A stretch of 64,000 nt of DNA from Cohnella thailandensis (GCF_014212135.1 NZ_JACJVQ010000008.1:186001-250000), one strand, 5' to 3'; positions 25,916 through 35,498 are shown, counted from the first letter of the stretch. The notes: generated by a model not told the origin, from the sequence alone. Numbers and translations are program-made.

Positions 25916-27514
25916 TTACTGTTTAGCCAGGAAAGCGTCGATTTGCGATTGCAGCTCGGTTTGGATTTTCTCGAGGCCGGCCGACTTCAGCTGCTTGTTC
26001 AGATCCGCGATGCCCTTGTCGATGTCCTTGACCAGGCCGTATTCGAGCGGAATGCCGTAGCGCAGCATGACGTTGCCGACGTTGGCGATCTCCGTCTTCA
26101 CCTTGCTGTTGTCGAACACGAAGGTTTCCAGAGGGTAGTGGTACACGTCCGCTTCCCAGCTGTTGACCAGGTCGGAAGCTTCTTGCGGGAACGCTTCGTC
26201 GGTACGGTTGAGCGGCGAGTTGAAGTTCCAGTTCGAGAAGCCGTAGAAGTTCTGGAACTTGTCGGTCGCCTTATACTTGTCGTCGCCGACCGGCTCGTAG
26301 TTCACGCCGCTGATTCCGTACATCATCAGGTCGTGCAGTTCCTTGTCGTTCTGCATCAGCTCGATCAGCATCAGCGAGCGCTCTACGTTCTTGGAGGTGG
26401 CGTGAATCGACGTGCCGTTCTGCGTGGAGATGGCCACCGACTTCTTCTTGCCTTGGTTGATGTCCGCCAGCTTCACTTCGTAAGGGGAATTCTCCAGGCG
26501 CATCTGGGACATAAGCGCTCCGAGCGTACCGTTGTTATGCGTAATCGATGCCGTCTTGCCTGCCTTGAAATCCTGCTGATGGTCGTTCTTGCTGTTCAGC
26601 ACGTTCTTGGACCAAGCGTTGTTGTCCGCGAGATCCTTGTAATAAACCATCAGATCCTTGAACTCTTGCGTCTCGTAGACGTTGAACACTTGCCCCTTCT
26701 CGTCCGTCAGCTTGTAGGCGAACGGCATATCCAGGTCGAACATGTTCCACTCGTTCTGCTGCTTCAGCAAGACGCGGTCCAGGTTGTGGTACTTCCAATC
26801 CCCCGTTTCCGGCGTAAATGGAACGATTCCCTTCTCGTTGGCTGCAATCGTTTTCAAATAAGTGGCAAAACTTTCGGGGCTGTTGATTTCGGGAAGATTG
26901 TATTTCTTGCGCAGGTCTTCGCGGTAGAGAATCAGCTTCTCGACGGATTCTCCGCGGTTCTGCGGGATCATGTACAGCTTGCCGTTGACCTTCGCCTGGC
27001 CCCAGCTTACTTTCGGCATGTTGGCCCACGTCTGCGGCATGTATTTCTGGATCATCTCGTCCGTAATCTCCAGGAATCCGCCCTTCAGCGCCTGGTCGTT
27101 GTACCCGGCCCAGTTAGCCGAATAGATCAGGTCGAAATCTTCGGCAGCGGCCAGCTTCAGCGGATATTTCTGCGCCCAGTCGGACCAGTCGAGGAATTCG
27201 CCTTCGAGCGTCGCGTTGATTTTTTCCTTCAGCTTTTTGTTGATTTCCGCGAAGACGGCATCGTAATCGACCGGTTTAGGACCGACGAAGATCATCTTCA
27301 GCTTGACTTCTTTGGAGGTGTCGACGGAGGCGCCGGCCGTGCCTTCCGTCTCCGTTGCGGCCGGAGAGCTCGATGCCGACGAAGAAGCGCTCGCGCTCGG
27401 CTCCGAGCTTGCGGACGGTTCCGAAGCGTTGTTATTGTTGTTGCCGCAGGCGCTCATGATCATGACGAGCATCATGGCAATCGCCAGCATAATCAATCCG
27501 CTTTTCTTTTGCAT
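25916..27514 (-). CDS. LplA-type extracellular sugar-binding lipoprotein
   Basis: 532 residues. Lipoprotein signal (VMIMSAC, lipidated C23) followed by a low-complexity Asn/Ser/Ala linker to about residue 65, then a large type-1 solute-binding fold. Length over 500 and the pattern KLKMIFVGPKPVDYDAVFAE fit the LplA/YtcQ branch that accompanies LplB and LplC permeases in Bacillales. No ATPase is encoded nearby, so a shared MsmX-type ATPase probably powers the importer. Last gene of the operon; substrate unknown, likely an oligosaccharide. Confidence 0.92.
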   Translation of the reverse strand: MQKKSGLIMLAIAMMLVMIMSACGNNNNNASEPSASSEPSASASSSASSSPAATETEGTAGASVDTSKEVKLKMIFVGPKPVDYDAVFAEINKKLKEKINATLEGEFLDWSDWAQKYPLKLAAAEDFDLIYSANWAGYNDQALKGGFLEITDEMIQKYMPQTWANMPKVSWGQAKVNGKLYMIPQNRGESVEKLILYREDLRKKYNLPEINSPESFATYLKTIAANEKGIVPFTPETGDWKYHNLDRVLLKQQNEWNMFDLDMPFAYKLTDEKGQVFNVYETQEFKDLMVYYKDLADNNAWSKNVLNSKNDHQQDFKAGKTASITHNNGTLGALMSQMRLENSPYEVKLADINQGKKKSVAISTQNGTSIHATSKNVERSLMLIELMQNDKELHDLMMYGISGVNYEPVGDDKYKATDKFQNFYGFSNWNFNSPLNRTDEAFPQEASDLVNSWEADVYHYPLETFVFDNSKVKTEIANVGNVMLRYGIPLEYGLVKDIDKGIADLNKQLKSAGLEKIQTELQSQIDAFLAKQ

Positions 27515-27572
27515 GTCCTTTCTTCCCCCTAAGTTGATATTCGATTTATCGATAAACCGGGTAGCCCCGGGT

Positions 27573-28505
27573 TCATCCTTTGACGGCGCCGATCGTCAAG
27601 CCTTGAACGAAGAACCTCTGAACGAACGGATAGGCCAGCAGGATCGGGCCGGTGGCCACGACCGTCATCGCCATCTTCAGGCTCTCGGTCGGAATCGCGG
27701 TCGTAATGACGGCTCCTGCCCCCATCATGGCCTTGCGCATGCCTTCCATGTTGCCGAGCATCTTGTATAGATAATACTGGAGCGGCATCAGGTTCTCGTT
27801 GGAGACGAAGAGCAAGGCGTTGTACCAATCGTTCCAATAGGCAAGGGCAAGGAACAATCCGATCGTCGCCAGCGCCGGCTTGGAGAGCGGCAGGATAAGC
27901 TTGGCGTAGATCCGAAAATCGCCCGCGCCGTCGATCTTCGCCGATTCGACGATCGCTTCGGGAATGCCGCTAAGGAACGACTTCATGACGATGATATAGA
28001 AGACGTTGAACAACAAAGGAACGACCAGCGCGAGAAAGGTATCCTTCATGTTCAGGTAATTCACGATCAGCAGGTACCAGGGAACGAGACCGCCGCTGAA
28101 CAGGGTCGTGAAGAAGAAGAAGAACGAAAATCGGTTGCGCCATTTGAAGTCTTTGCGAGACAAAGCGTACGCCGTCATCGAGGTCAGGAACAAGCCGAAG
28201 AACGTGCCGGCGGCCGTCACGCAGATCGTGACGATGTACGCCCTGACGATCTGCTCGGGGTATTTGAACAGAAGGCGGTATGCCTCGGTGGAGAAATCGG
28301 CCGGGATAAACTGATAGCCGTCGATGATGATTTTGTCTTCGTTCGTCAGCGAGGACGACACGACGAGGATGAAAGGCAGCAGGCATAGCAGCGCCAATAT
28401 CGTCAGCGATACGTATCCGATGACTGAGAACGCCTTGCGATCCATCTTGCGGACTCCCGTCGCCTTGGCGAACGATTTATCGACGTTAAGCTCCGTTGCG
28501 CTCAT
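27573..28505 (-). CDS. Carbohydrate ABC transporter permease (LplC/YtcP-type)
   Basis: 310 residues, six membrane helices and the binding-protein-dependent permease EAA loop (EAIVESAKIDGAGDFRIYAKL, about 190-210). The C-terminus PFVQRFFVQGLTIGAVKG is the standard ending of the CUT1 MalG-like subunit. GGGGG lies ahead of ATG 28505. Forms the heteromeric channel with the next upstream permease. Confidence 0.94.
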   Translation of the reverse strand: MSATELNVDKSFAKATGVRKMDRKAFSVIGYVSLTILALLCLLPFILVVSSSLTNEDKIIIDGYQFIPADFSTEAYRLLFKYPEQIVRAYIVTICVTAAGTFFGLFLTSMTAYALSRKDFKWRNRFSFFFFFTTLFSGGLVPWYLLIVNYLNMKDTFLALVVPLLFNVFYIIVMKSFLSGIPEAIVESAKIDGAGDFRIYAKLILPLSKPALATIGLFLALAYWNDWYNALLFVSNENLMPLQYYLYKMLGNMEGMRKAMMGAGAVITTAIPTESLKMAMTVVATGPILLAYPFVQRFFVQGLTIGAVKG

Positions 28506-28522
28506 GGTAGGACCCCCTTCTG

Positions 28523-29443
28523 TTAGAATAACGCGCGGTCTTTGTCATACCGCCGGACGGCATAGTTGACGAGCATGATCGTCACGAAGCCGAGAACCGA
28601 TTGGAAGACGCCCGCCGCGGCCGACATGCCGATGTCGTTCGACGTGATCAGCGAGCGGAACACGAAGGTGTCGATGACGTCCGTCGTCGAGAACAGGATT
28701 CCGTTGTTGCCGATCATGTTGTAGAACATCCCGAAATCCCCGCGGAAAATATTTCCTACTGCCAACAGCACCAGGATGATGACGGTCGGGTACAGGTTCG
28801 GTATCGTCACCTTCATGATTCTCTGGAAGATGTTCGCCCCGTCGATCTCGGCCGCCTCGTACATCTCGGTATCGATGCTGGTTATGGCGGCCAGGTACAT
28901 GACCGTGCCGTAGCCGAGCCCCTTCCATGCGGATACCAGCACGAGAAGGTACGGCCAGTAGGCGGGCGTATTGTAAATATCGATCGGCTCGAGCCCGAGG
29001 CCCCTAAGCAGCACGTTCACGGTGCCGATATCGTAATTGAGCAGGTTATAGGCGATCGCCCCGACGACGACCCACGATATGAAATAAGGGAGGAACATCG
29101 CCGATTGAATGATTTTGCGGAACCACTTGCCTCCTACTTCGAACAGCAGGATGGCCGCGAAGATTTGCAGGGCGTTATTTACGGCGATAAAAGCGATGTT
29201 GTAAAGCGCCGTATTGCGCGTCACCCGGAAGGCATCCCCCGATTCGAAGAAGAAGCGGAAGTTATCGAAACCGTTCCATGGGCTACCGAAGATGCCGCCG
29301 GCGTAATCGTAACGCTTGAAGGCGATCACGATGCCCGCCATCGGGAGATAAGCGAATAGCAGATAGAAAATGACCGCCGGCGTCAGCATCAATAAGAGGA
29401 CTTTGTAGTTTTTCAGATCGTTCCAGAACGTTTGCCGTTTCAT
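28523..29443 (-). CDS. Carbohydrate ABC transporter permease (LplB-type)
   Basis: 306 residues, six membrane helices, EAA loop EMYEAAEIDGANIFQRIMKV (about 195-214). The N-terminal LLMLTPAVIFYLLFAYLPMAG and the C-terminal NYAVRRYDKDRALF end are typical of the LplB partner. GAGAGGAGAG precedes ATG 29443. First gene of the transporter operon; 17 bp separate it from the LplC-type gene. Confidence 0.94.
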   Translation of the reverse strand: MKRQTFWNDLKNYKVLLLMLTPAVIFYLLFAYLPMAGIVIAFKRYDYAGGIFGSPWNGFDNFRFFFESGDAFRVTRNTALYNIAFIAVNNALQIFAAILLFEVGGKWFRKIIQSAMFLPYFISWVVVGAIAYNLLNYDIGTVNVLLRGLGLEPIDIYNTPAYWPYLLVLVSAWKGLGYGTVMYLAAITSIDTEMYEAAEIDGANIFQRIMKVTIPNLYPTVIILVLLAVGNIFRGDFGMFYNMIGNNGILFSTTDVIDTFVFRSLITSNDIGMSAAAGVFQSVLGFVTIMLVNYAVRRYDKDRALF

Positions 29444-29475
29444 CGCTGCTCTCCTCTCTCGTCTCTGTAGCTCTC

Positions 29476-29481
29476 ATTATA
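29476..29481 (-). promoter_or_regulatory. -10 element of the lpl-type transporter operon
   Basis: A consensus TATAAT on the minus strand, 33 bases before the permease start. No good -35 is found at 16-18 bp, which fits a promoter activated by the adjacent YesN-type regulator. Confidence 0.45.
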
Positions 29482-29548
29482 GAAGTCCAAGCGGATCGAT
29501 AGGATTCAGCGAATCAACTAAACATAATACTTTTTCAACGATTCGACG

Positions 29549-29585
29549 CAAAAAGGCCCCTGTTCCGAACGGAACCTGAGCCTCA
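29549..29585 (-). terminator. Terminator of the YesMN-type two-component operon
   Basis: On the minus strand AGGTTCCG-TT-CGGAAC forms the apical stem with AGG/CCT at the base and a TTTTT tail, 17 bases after the regulator stop. It separates the two-component genes from the transporter genes. Confidence 0.75.
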
Positions 29586-29601
29586 AGAAGGAGGAATGCC
29601 C

Positions 29602-31182
29602 TCAGATCTTGCGTTTTTTCCGGTATTCGCCGGGCGACATGCCCATGACCTGTTTGAACTGCCTGTTAAAGTAGATGATATTCTTATAGCCGACCTGCTC
29701 CGCGATTTCGTATACCTTCTTCGTGGGGTCCTCGAGCAGCTCGCACACCCGCTTCATTCGCAGCTCGTTCAGGTAATCGCTGAACAGGCTGTTCGTTTCC
29801 GCCTTGAACAGCTGGCCCAAATAATTCGGCGTAAAGTTGAAGCGGGCGGCCACCTCGTTCAGCGTGATTTTCTGCTCCAATCGGCCTTGGACGTATTCGG
29901 TAATCTCGGCGATCAGCTTGCGCTTCTGCTTCTGCCGCTTCATGTAGAGCAGCTCGGACAGCTCGAAGAAGCGGCGCCGCAGCCAGGAGAGAATGTCGTG
30001 CACGGTCTCGAACTGGAACAGCACGAACGGCTGGTGGGAATCCCAATTGAGAATCTCGTATAGGTGCTCGTTCATTTGCCGCAGGTCCGCATGCAGCTTG
30101 GACGTGATCCGAATGATAAGGTCGTAGATCTCGTTCTTCTGGGAGGGCGGGCTGTCCCCGTCGAACAGCTGCAGCAAGCAATCGTCGATGGCCGTAAGGT
30201 CGTACTCCAGCATGGCCTTCAGCATCCGGTCGACGATCTCCTCCAGATTCGAAGCGATCCTCTCCTTGGGGCGCCATTCCGAAGCGTCCTGGATCAGCCG
30301 GTTTTTGCCGAGGATCCACTTGATGCTCAGCGCCGCCCGCGCCTGCCGGTAGGAGTCGTGCAGCTTGTCGAATTCCGTGGTATACATCCCCGTGCCTATC
30401 GTCACCGTATAGGAGAACGTCTCGCGGAACGCGCGAATGAGCTCTTCGAGCAGTGCCGAGAAATACGGCTCCTGAACGGAAGCCACGATGACGAAGTGGT
30501 AGTCGTAGGTCGCCATCGCCATGCCCAATTGATGATCCTGAGCGAACTTCCGGATAAAATGGGACGCCCGGTTCGTCCAAGACCTCCGTTCGTCTTCGGA
30601 CGATTGACGGAGCTTCCACGCGATATCGTCGATCTCGAGGATGGCGACCGCGGTTCCCGCTTGCATCACCGGAGCCAGCAGCGCGCGAATGTGCGTCTCG
30701 ACGTCCCCCGGCGCCGGCTCGTTGAACCAGCGCAGCAGCAGCTCCTGGTTCACGAGGGACATGGTCTCGGTCAAGGAGTTGTGCTGGTTCCTCTCCTGCT
30801 CGATCTTGGCGCACAGGCCGGTCAAGGCGGCATTCAGCTCGCCGTCCTCTACCGGCTTGAGCAAGTATCCGGAAGCGTTCATTTCGATCGCTTCTTTGGC
30901 ATAGCCGAAGTCCTGGTGCCCGCTGATAAAGACGATGTGGACGTTCGGATTCCTCGCTTTGGCTTGCCGCGCGAACTCCGTCCCGGACAGGATCGGCATG
31001 CGAATGTCGGACAGAATGATATCCACCGGGCTCTGCTCCAGGATCTTCAACGCGGCGAACCCGCTTGAAGCCGTCGTAACGCTATGGATGGGCAAATGCT
31101 CGTGGGAGACGACCCGGCGCCGCAGCCATTCCAGATCGATCGCCTCGTCGTCCACCAGCAGAACGTTGATCTCGATAGCCAT
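29602..31182 (-). CDS. YesN-type response regulator (receiver plus AraC output)
   Basis: 526 residues. Receiver domain 1-125 with DD11-12, phospho-acceptor D59 (IILSDIRMP) and K in LLKPVEDGE; a long helical/GGDEF-like middle; and an AraC double HTH at about 425-525 (ITLNEVAARFNFTPNYLGQL, KVYEIAEQVGYKNIIYFNRQ) ending MSPGEYRKKRK. Paired with the kinase 6 bp upstream. By analogy with other YesMN pairs it should activate the downstream lpl-type importer. Confidence 0.94.
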   Translation of the reverse strand: MAIEINVLLVDDEAIDLEWLRRRVVSHEHLPIHSVTTASSGFAALKILEQSPVDIILSDIRMPILSGTEFARQAKARNPNVHIVFISGHQDFGYAKEAIEMNASGYLLKPVEDGELNAALTGLCAKIEQERNQHNSLTETMSLVNQELLLRWFNEPAPGDVETHIRALLAPVMQAGTAVAILEIDDIAWKLRQSSEDERRSWTNRASHFIRKFAQDHQLGMAMATYDYHFVIVASVQEPYFSALLEELIRAFRETFSYTVTIGTGMYTTEFDKLHDSYRQARAALSIKWILGKNRLIQDASEWRPKERIASNLEEIVDRMLKAMLEYDLTAIDDCLLQLFDGDSPPSQKNEIYDLIIRITSKLHADLRQMNEHLYEILNWDSHQPFVLFQFETVHDILSWLRRRFFELSELLYMKRQKQKRKLIAEITEYVQGRLEQKITLNEVAARFNFTPNYLGQLFKAETNSLFSDYLNELRMKRVCELLEDPTKKVYEIAEQVGYKNIIYFNRQFKQVMGMSPGEYRKKRKI

Positions 31183-31188
31183 CTTTCC

Positions 31189-32925
31189 CTATGCCCCCTT
31201 ATCTTCCCGGATCTCCGCGTTATCGATCGGCAGAATGAGTTGAACGGTCGTGCCGGCTCCATAATGGCTGCCGATGCGGATGCCGTAATCGTTGCCGTAC
31301 CTCAGCTTGATTCTCTCCTCCACGTTCCTCAAGCCGTAGCCAGTCGGATCAGGAGAGCCCGAGCGCATGGCCCTTAACGTATCCGGCCGCATGCCGATGC
31401 CGTTGTCGATCACTTTCAACTCGATGCGGTCTCCGAGCCTCTTGCCGGTAAGGCGGATCGCGATCGATTCCCCGAACCAGGCATGCTTAAAAATATTTTC
31501 CACGAACGGCTGCAGAATCAGCTTGATAACGGGGATATGCAGGATGTCCGGGTCGATATCGTAGTAAACCCGGAAAGCATCCGCGTACTTGACCCTTTGA
31601 ATGTCGAGATACGTCTTGACCTGCTCCACTTCCTTGTCCAGGGAGATATCCACTTGCCCTTCGTTCAATGTCAGCCGGTAAAATCTCGAGAGCCCGTGAA
31701 CCATCTGGGTGACCTTGTCGGCTTCCCCCAGATTCGCCAAGCTGCCGATGGTCGAGAGAGTGTTATAGAGGAAGTGGGGGCTGATCTGCGCCTGCAGCGC
31801 GTCCAGCTCCGCTTGCTTCTTATGGATGCCCTGCTCGTAGACGTTCCGGATCAGCTCCTGGATGCTTCGGGCCATCCGATTGAACGCATCCGCGATAAAC
31901 ACGAATTCGTCGTTCCCGGTAAACCCGATCCGCTTGTGAAAGTTCCCTTCCTGGAACGATTGGACCAGGGTGACGATCCTCTTCATTTTCTTGCCGGACA
32001 GGCGGGCGACCAGGTAGCCGATAAAGGCCATCACCAGGAAGCTGATCAAGCACACGGTCTCGATGACCCGCTGCATTCGGCTGGCGTCCTGGGACAAATA
32101 GCTTCTCGGCACCCGGGTTTCAATGACGAAGTTAGACCCGGGGATGTCTTCGGTCAGGAGCAGATAGGAGCCGTCCCTCGCGTCCCCGCTCGCTTCTCCC
32201 CGCTCGTAGACGCTTGTCCCCGTCGCTTTATCCAACAGACGAAGAGCGATCCCCCGTTCGATCGGGAACGTATCGAAGTTGCCGAGGAGCTCGTCGAATC
32301 TCGCCGTGACGCGGACATAGCCGATGACGGAAGGAGCCCCGCTCGAATTCACCAGCTTGCGAAAGTAGGAAAGGTTCCCGAGCTCGCGATCCGTCTCGAT
32401 CTGAATCCAGATATTGTCCTGGTTTAAGCTCGCGATCGACCGGAACCATTCCGCATGCTCGATGTTCCGATAGGAGAGAACGTAATAGTCGCTTCGGCCG
32501 ATCGGCTGCGTCATGTCGTCACCCGGGATTTCGAGCATCGAGTCGTTGACGGGATACAGCACCAGCCTCAGCTTGTTCCCGTACAGTTGAAGGGGAGACT
32601 TCATGTACGGAACGATATCGTCTCTCATCTTCAGCATGTTCTCTACGATATCGCCTCTGAATTGAAGGGCATTCTGAAAGTTCGTATTGAGAAAAAGGGA
32701 GTTCGACATCCGCTTGATTTCGTCCATCTGGTACACGATATTGTTCCGAGTCTGCTCCAGAGCCGTCCGAATGTTCGTTTCCGCCATCTCGGTTCGGGAC
32801 TGAACGAGCATGGTGAAGGAGATATACCCGACGGCTATGTCCGTCAGCAGGACAAGGACGAGATACGGAACCAGCATCTTGTACGTGAACGGGATATACT
32901 TCTTGCCGGACAGGAATCTCTTCAC
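31189..32925 (-). CDS. YesM-type sensor histidine kinase
   Basis: About 578 residues from GTG 32925, chosen because GGGGAG lies 7 bases before it; an upstream in-frame start at 32985 would add a non-membrane leader. Two membrane helices (YKMLVPYLVLVLLTDIAVGY and VCLISFLVMAFIGYLVARLS) flank an extracellular dCache-like sensor. HAMP, then the His-kinase domain with phospho-acceptor QISPHFLYNTL and ATP-binding motifs VIDNGIGMRPD and TGYGLRNVEERIKLRYG. It senses an external carbohydrate or the binding protein state and phosphorylates the adjacent regulator. Confidence 0.94.
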   Translation of the reverse strand: MKRFLSGKKYIPFTYKMLVPYLVLVLLTDIAVGYISFTMLVQSRTEMAETNIRTALEQTRNNIVYQMDEIKRMSNSLFLNTNFQNALQFRGDIVENMLKMRDDIVPYMKSPLQLYGNKLRLVLYPVNDSMLEIPGDDMTQPIGRSDYYVLSYRNIEHAEWFRSIASLNQDNIWIQIETDRELGNLSYFRKLVNSSGAPSVIGYVRVTARFDELLGNFDTFPIERGIALRLLDKATGTSVYERGEASGDARDGSYLLLTEDIPGSNFVIETRVPRSYLSQDASRMQRVIETVCLISFLVMAFIGYLVARLSGKKMKRIVTLVQSFQEGNFHKRIGFTGNDEFVFIADAFNRMARSIQELIRNVYEQGIHKKQAELDALQAQISPHFLYNTLSTIGSLANLGEADKVTQMVHGLSRFYRLTLNEGQVDISLDKEVEQVKTYLDIQRVKYADAFRVYYDIDPDILHIPVIKLILQPFVENIFKHAWFGESIAIRLTGKRLGDRIELKVIDNGIGMRPDTLRAMRSGSPDPTGYGLRNVEERIKLRYGNDYGIRIGSHYGAGTTVQLILPIDNAEIREDKGA

Positions 32926-32998
32926 GCGCGCGCTCCCCTTAGGTAAGGCTCTGATGTGTGATAGAGCAGAGACATTTCGCCTCATTTTACACCGAAAA

Positions 32999-33012
32999 GT
33001 AAGCGGTTACTA
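32999..33012. promoter_or_regulatory. Candidate CcpA cre site upstream of the YesMN-type operon
   Basis: AGTAAGCGGTTACT is a near-perfect dyad (GTAA-GCGG-TTAC) matching the cre consensus TGWNANCGNTNWCA except at the terminal bases. It lies about 75 bp before the kinase start, close to a TAAAAT -10-like element, where CcpA could repress. Confidence 0.4.
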
Positions 33013-33145
33013 GAGTTTAAAACTCGATAGCCCTCAAATCACGTGCGCCCTCATTCTCTCCTCTAGCTCCGACGCTCTAGCCACCACCCGCTCTTCCGTG
33101 GCGTAGCTGCTAGGAGCGGCGCATGGCGAGGCAGACGAATGGACG

Positions 33146-33327
33146 TAACGGAAATGAGAGACGCTATTCGGTTCCAAAAGCCGGGTTTCTCCAGCTAACG
33201 GAAATGAGAGACGCTATTCCGAGAATTTTGCCGATTCAGCGGAGCAAAAACGAAAATAAGGGGCTCCCACTTCCGTTAGAATTCAATAGAGCCGGATTTC
33301 GGGCAAATAGAGGCTGTGATTTCCGTA
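33146..33327. repeat. Intergenic repeat locus B: two direct plus two inverted TAACGGAA units, 50-bp spacing
   Basis: An identical 23-mer beginning TAACGGAAATGAGAGACGCT occurs at 33146 and 33196 (50 bp). Inverted copies with TTCCGTTA at 33271 and TTCCGTAA at 33321 are again 50 bp apart. The layout (direct, direct, inverted, inverted) is the same as locus A at 3764-3950 and the boxes TAACGGA and GAGACGCT are shared. It lies in the 425-bp gap between the kinase promoter and the terminator of the FGE gene; the remaining sequence of the gap has no gene. Confidence 0.85.
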
Positions 33328-33354
33328 AGAAGTTTAGAGAGTAGACTTGCAATG

Positions 33355-33382
33355 AAAAAAGGCCGTCCCTCGCGAGATGGCC
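33355..33382 (-). terminator. Terminator of the FGE gene
   Basis: GGCCATCTCGCGAGGGACGG-type hairpin (GGCC/GGCC base, CGCG centre) followed on the minus strand by TTTTTT, 29 bases past the stop. Confidence 0.65.
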
Positions 33383-33410
33383 CTTGCCTAAGAAATCTCC
33401 GTATGCTGCT

Positions 33411-34442
33411 CTACATGTCCGCGCTGCGGGCGCAGCGAAAGCCCATGTTGCCGGCGGAGCTGTCCGGCGTGTTGGAGCTGCGGGCGGCAACGCGATAGCG
33501 ATTGCAGTAGGAATCGTGGCAGAGGTAGGAGCCGCCCTTCATGACCTTGCTGACGCCGTTCTCCGGACCCTTCGGGTTGACGCAACGCTCGGCGGAGGCG
33601 CCGGGCAAGGAATGCGAGATGTCGAACCAATCCGAGCAGAATTCCCAGACGTTGCCGACCATGTTGCAGAGTCCGTAGCCGTTGGGTTCATAGGCGTGAA
33701 CGGGCGCCGTGCCCGCGTAGCCGTCCGCCGCATTATTAACGTGCGGGAACTGTCCTTGCCAGACGTTACATCGATGCTCGCCGTGCGGCTCCAACTCGTC
33801 TCCCCAAGGGAAGCGTTTCTGCTCCAGCCCGCCGCGGGCCGCGTATTCCCATTCCGCTTCGGTCGGCAGCCGTTTGCCCGCCCAGGCGCAATACGCTTCG
33901 GCATCGGTGAAGCTGACATGGATGACCGGATGATCGAGCCGATCCCGAATGTCCGAATCCGGACCTTCCGGATGGCGCCAATCCGCCCCTTCGACGACCC
34001 ACCACCATGGAGTGCGATACACTTGCTGCCGGACGCCCGCCGCCGTCGCCTTCGAGACGAACAGATGGAAGACATAAGACCAGCCGTAACGCTCCGCTTC
34101 GGTGACGTACCCCGTTGCCTCTACGAATATGGCGAACTCGGCATTAGTGACCGAATACTTATCGATATAGAAGGGAGCGACCTCCACTTCCCGCACGGGC
34201 CCCTCCCCATCGCTCGGAAAGCCTTCTTTGTCCTCCGTCCCCATTAGGAATACGCCTCCGGATAGATAAACCATCGGAGGCTCCTCTCTCCGAGTACCGC
34301 CTTTCTCCGGTTCCGCTTGCGACGCCTTATTCGCCTTCAGCCTGCCGAAAGAAGATACCGCGATAAGCGGATCCCCGCCCTCCGCGCCGTCTCGTCTGGC
34401 AGCGCAGCAAGGCTTCAGCTCTCCGTTCTCTTTCCCTTCCAT
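33411..34442 (-). CDS. Formylglycine-generating enzyme (sulfatase-activating)
   Basis: 343 residues from ATG 34442, which has AAGGAGAGGG just upstream; an ATG at 34463 lacks one. Full FGE-sulfatase fold: FLMGTEDKEGFPSDGEGP, PFYIDKYSVTNAEFA, HPVIHVSFTDAEAYCAWAGK, RLPTEAEWEYAARGG, and the active-site segment GGSYLCHDSYCNRYR with both copper-binding cysteines (C308 and C313), as in functional FGEs. It oxidises the Cys of a CxPxR motif to C-alpha-formylglycine. The obvious substrate is the sulfatase at 38767-40242 (CMPAR). Downstream of and probably co-transcribed with the AraC gene (38-bp gap). Confidence 0.94.
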   Translation of the reverse strand: MEGKENGELKPCCAARRDGAEGGDPLIAVSSFGRLKANKASQAEPEKGGTRREEPPMVYLSGGVFLMGTEDKEGFPSDGEGPVREVEVAPFYIDKYSVTNAEFAIFVEATGYVTEAERYGWSYVFHLFVSKATAAGVRQQVYRTPWWWVVEGADWRHPEGPDSDIRDRLDHPVIHVSFTDAEAYCAWAGKRLPTEAEWEYAARGGLEQKRFPWGDELEPHGEHRCNVWQGQFPHVNNAADGYAGTAPVHAYEPNGYGLCNMVGNVWEFCSDWFDISHSLPGASAERCVNPKGPENGVSKVMKGGSYLCHDSYCNRYRVAARSSNTPDSSAGNMGFRCARSADM

Positions 34443-34480
34443 ATGTACCCTCTCCTTCTTCATAGACTAGAGATCCGATT

Positions 34481-35398
34481 CTACTTCTGGCTGCGCCGAT
34501 ATTCGATCGGAGACATGCGCTCGCTCTGCTGGAACGCGCGGGAGAAATGATGCTGGTCCGCGAAGCCGACCGCCCCGGCGATTTCTTTGATCGGATGGGC
34601 GGTAAGGGTCAGCAGCTCCTTCGCCCTCTGCATGCGCGCGTGACGCACGTACTTCATGGGGGAGACGCCGATTGCCGCCTGGAACAGCGCCCTCAGCTGC
34701 TCTTTGCTGAGAGCGGCCCGATCGGCCAGCTCTTCCAAGCTCAAAGGACTGTCCAGCCTTCCTTCCACGTACTCGCACACCTCGAACACCCTCGTATCAT
34801 AGGAAGCCGGCTGCTCCGGAAGCAGATGGCTCAGAGCCCCGAACAGGCTCAGCATCCAGTCCAAGCCCGCCGACCGGATCTTCATGTGCTGGATGGCCTG
34901 GAACGTGTTCAACGTGAACGATGGATACTTGTGCTCGTACCCCCTCTCGCTGGTCTTCAGATCCTCCGGCTTGAACCACTGCAAGTAAGAGGAGTATTCC
35001 CTCGCGATCTCCCTCCATTTGCGGACGAGCTCGCCGAACTGCTCCGGGTCGGCGGACGAGACGACGTAAGGGAATCGGTACAGCCGGATCAGATCGAACA
35101 TCCCGACCTTGGCCTCGCAAGCGAAGGAGATGAAATGAAATGCCTCGTCTCCGTCGATTTGGACCCAGCCTTGCAGAGTCTTGGATGGAATGCAGACGAT
35201 ATCTCCCTTCTTAAGCGGGTAGCGGATCCGGTTCAGCTCGATGACGGCGCTCCCTCCCAGCACGAGCCAAATGGCCGTGTACGGGAACAAATAGCCGGAA
35301 TGCTGCCGGATGTTCAGGTGCCATTCCTTCAACCAGCGAATGTTGATGTTGAGCGGATCGAGCGAGCTCCGATTGCTGAATTCCATGAATACGGTCAT
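34481..35398 (-). CDS. AraC-family regulator of the sulfatase locus
   Basis: 305 residues from ATG 35398, with AGGAGG 9-10 bases upstream; the frame extends upstream as unlikely coding sequence. N-terminal cupin-like sensing domain (SGYLFPYTAIWLVLGGSAVI ... PLKKGDIVCIPSKTLQGW) and C-terminal AraC double HTH (LSLEELADRAALSKEQLRAL; IKEIAGAVGFADQHHFSRAF). It is divergent from the sugar importer/sulfatase operon and upstream of the FGE gene, so it is the likely regulator of both transcription units. Confidence 0.92.
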   Translation of the reverse strand: MTVFMEFSNRSSLDPLNINIRWLKEWHLNIRQHSGYLFPYTAIWLVLGGSAVIELNRIRYPLKKGDIVCIPSKTLQGWVQIDGDEAFHFISFACEAKVGMFDLIRLYRFPYVVSSADPEQFGELVRKWREIAREYSSYLQWFKPEDLKTSERGYEHKYPSFTLNTFQAIQHMKIRSAGLDWMLSLFGALSHLLPEQPASYDTRVFEVCEYVEGRLDSPLSLEELADRAALSKEQLRALFQAAIGVSPMKYVRHARMQRAKELLTLTAHPIKEIAGAVGFADQHHFSRAFQQSERMSPIEYRRSQK

Positions 35399-35498
35399 TC
35401 CGCCTCGCCTCCTAACGGACCATAATCTGCATTTTTGAAACCTAATCGCCCTTGCTAGATAAATACGGGAATAGCTCCGAATGCTACAATAGTAACCA

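Noticed and set aside
25748..27532. Plus-strand open frame opposite the sugar-binding protein
   Set aside because: Antisense shadow of a clear lipoprotein gene; composition is abnormal and no domain is visible.
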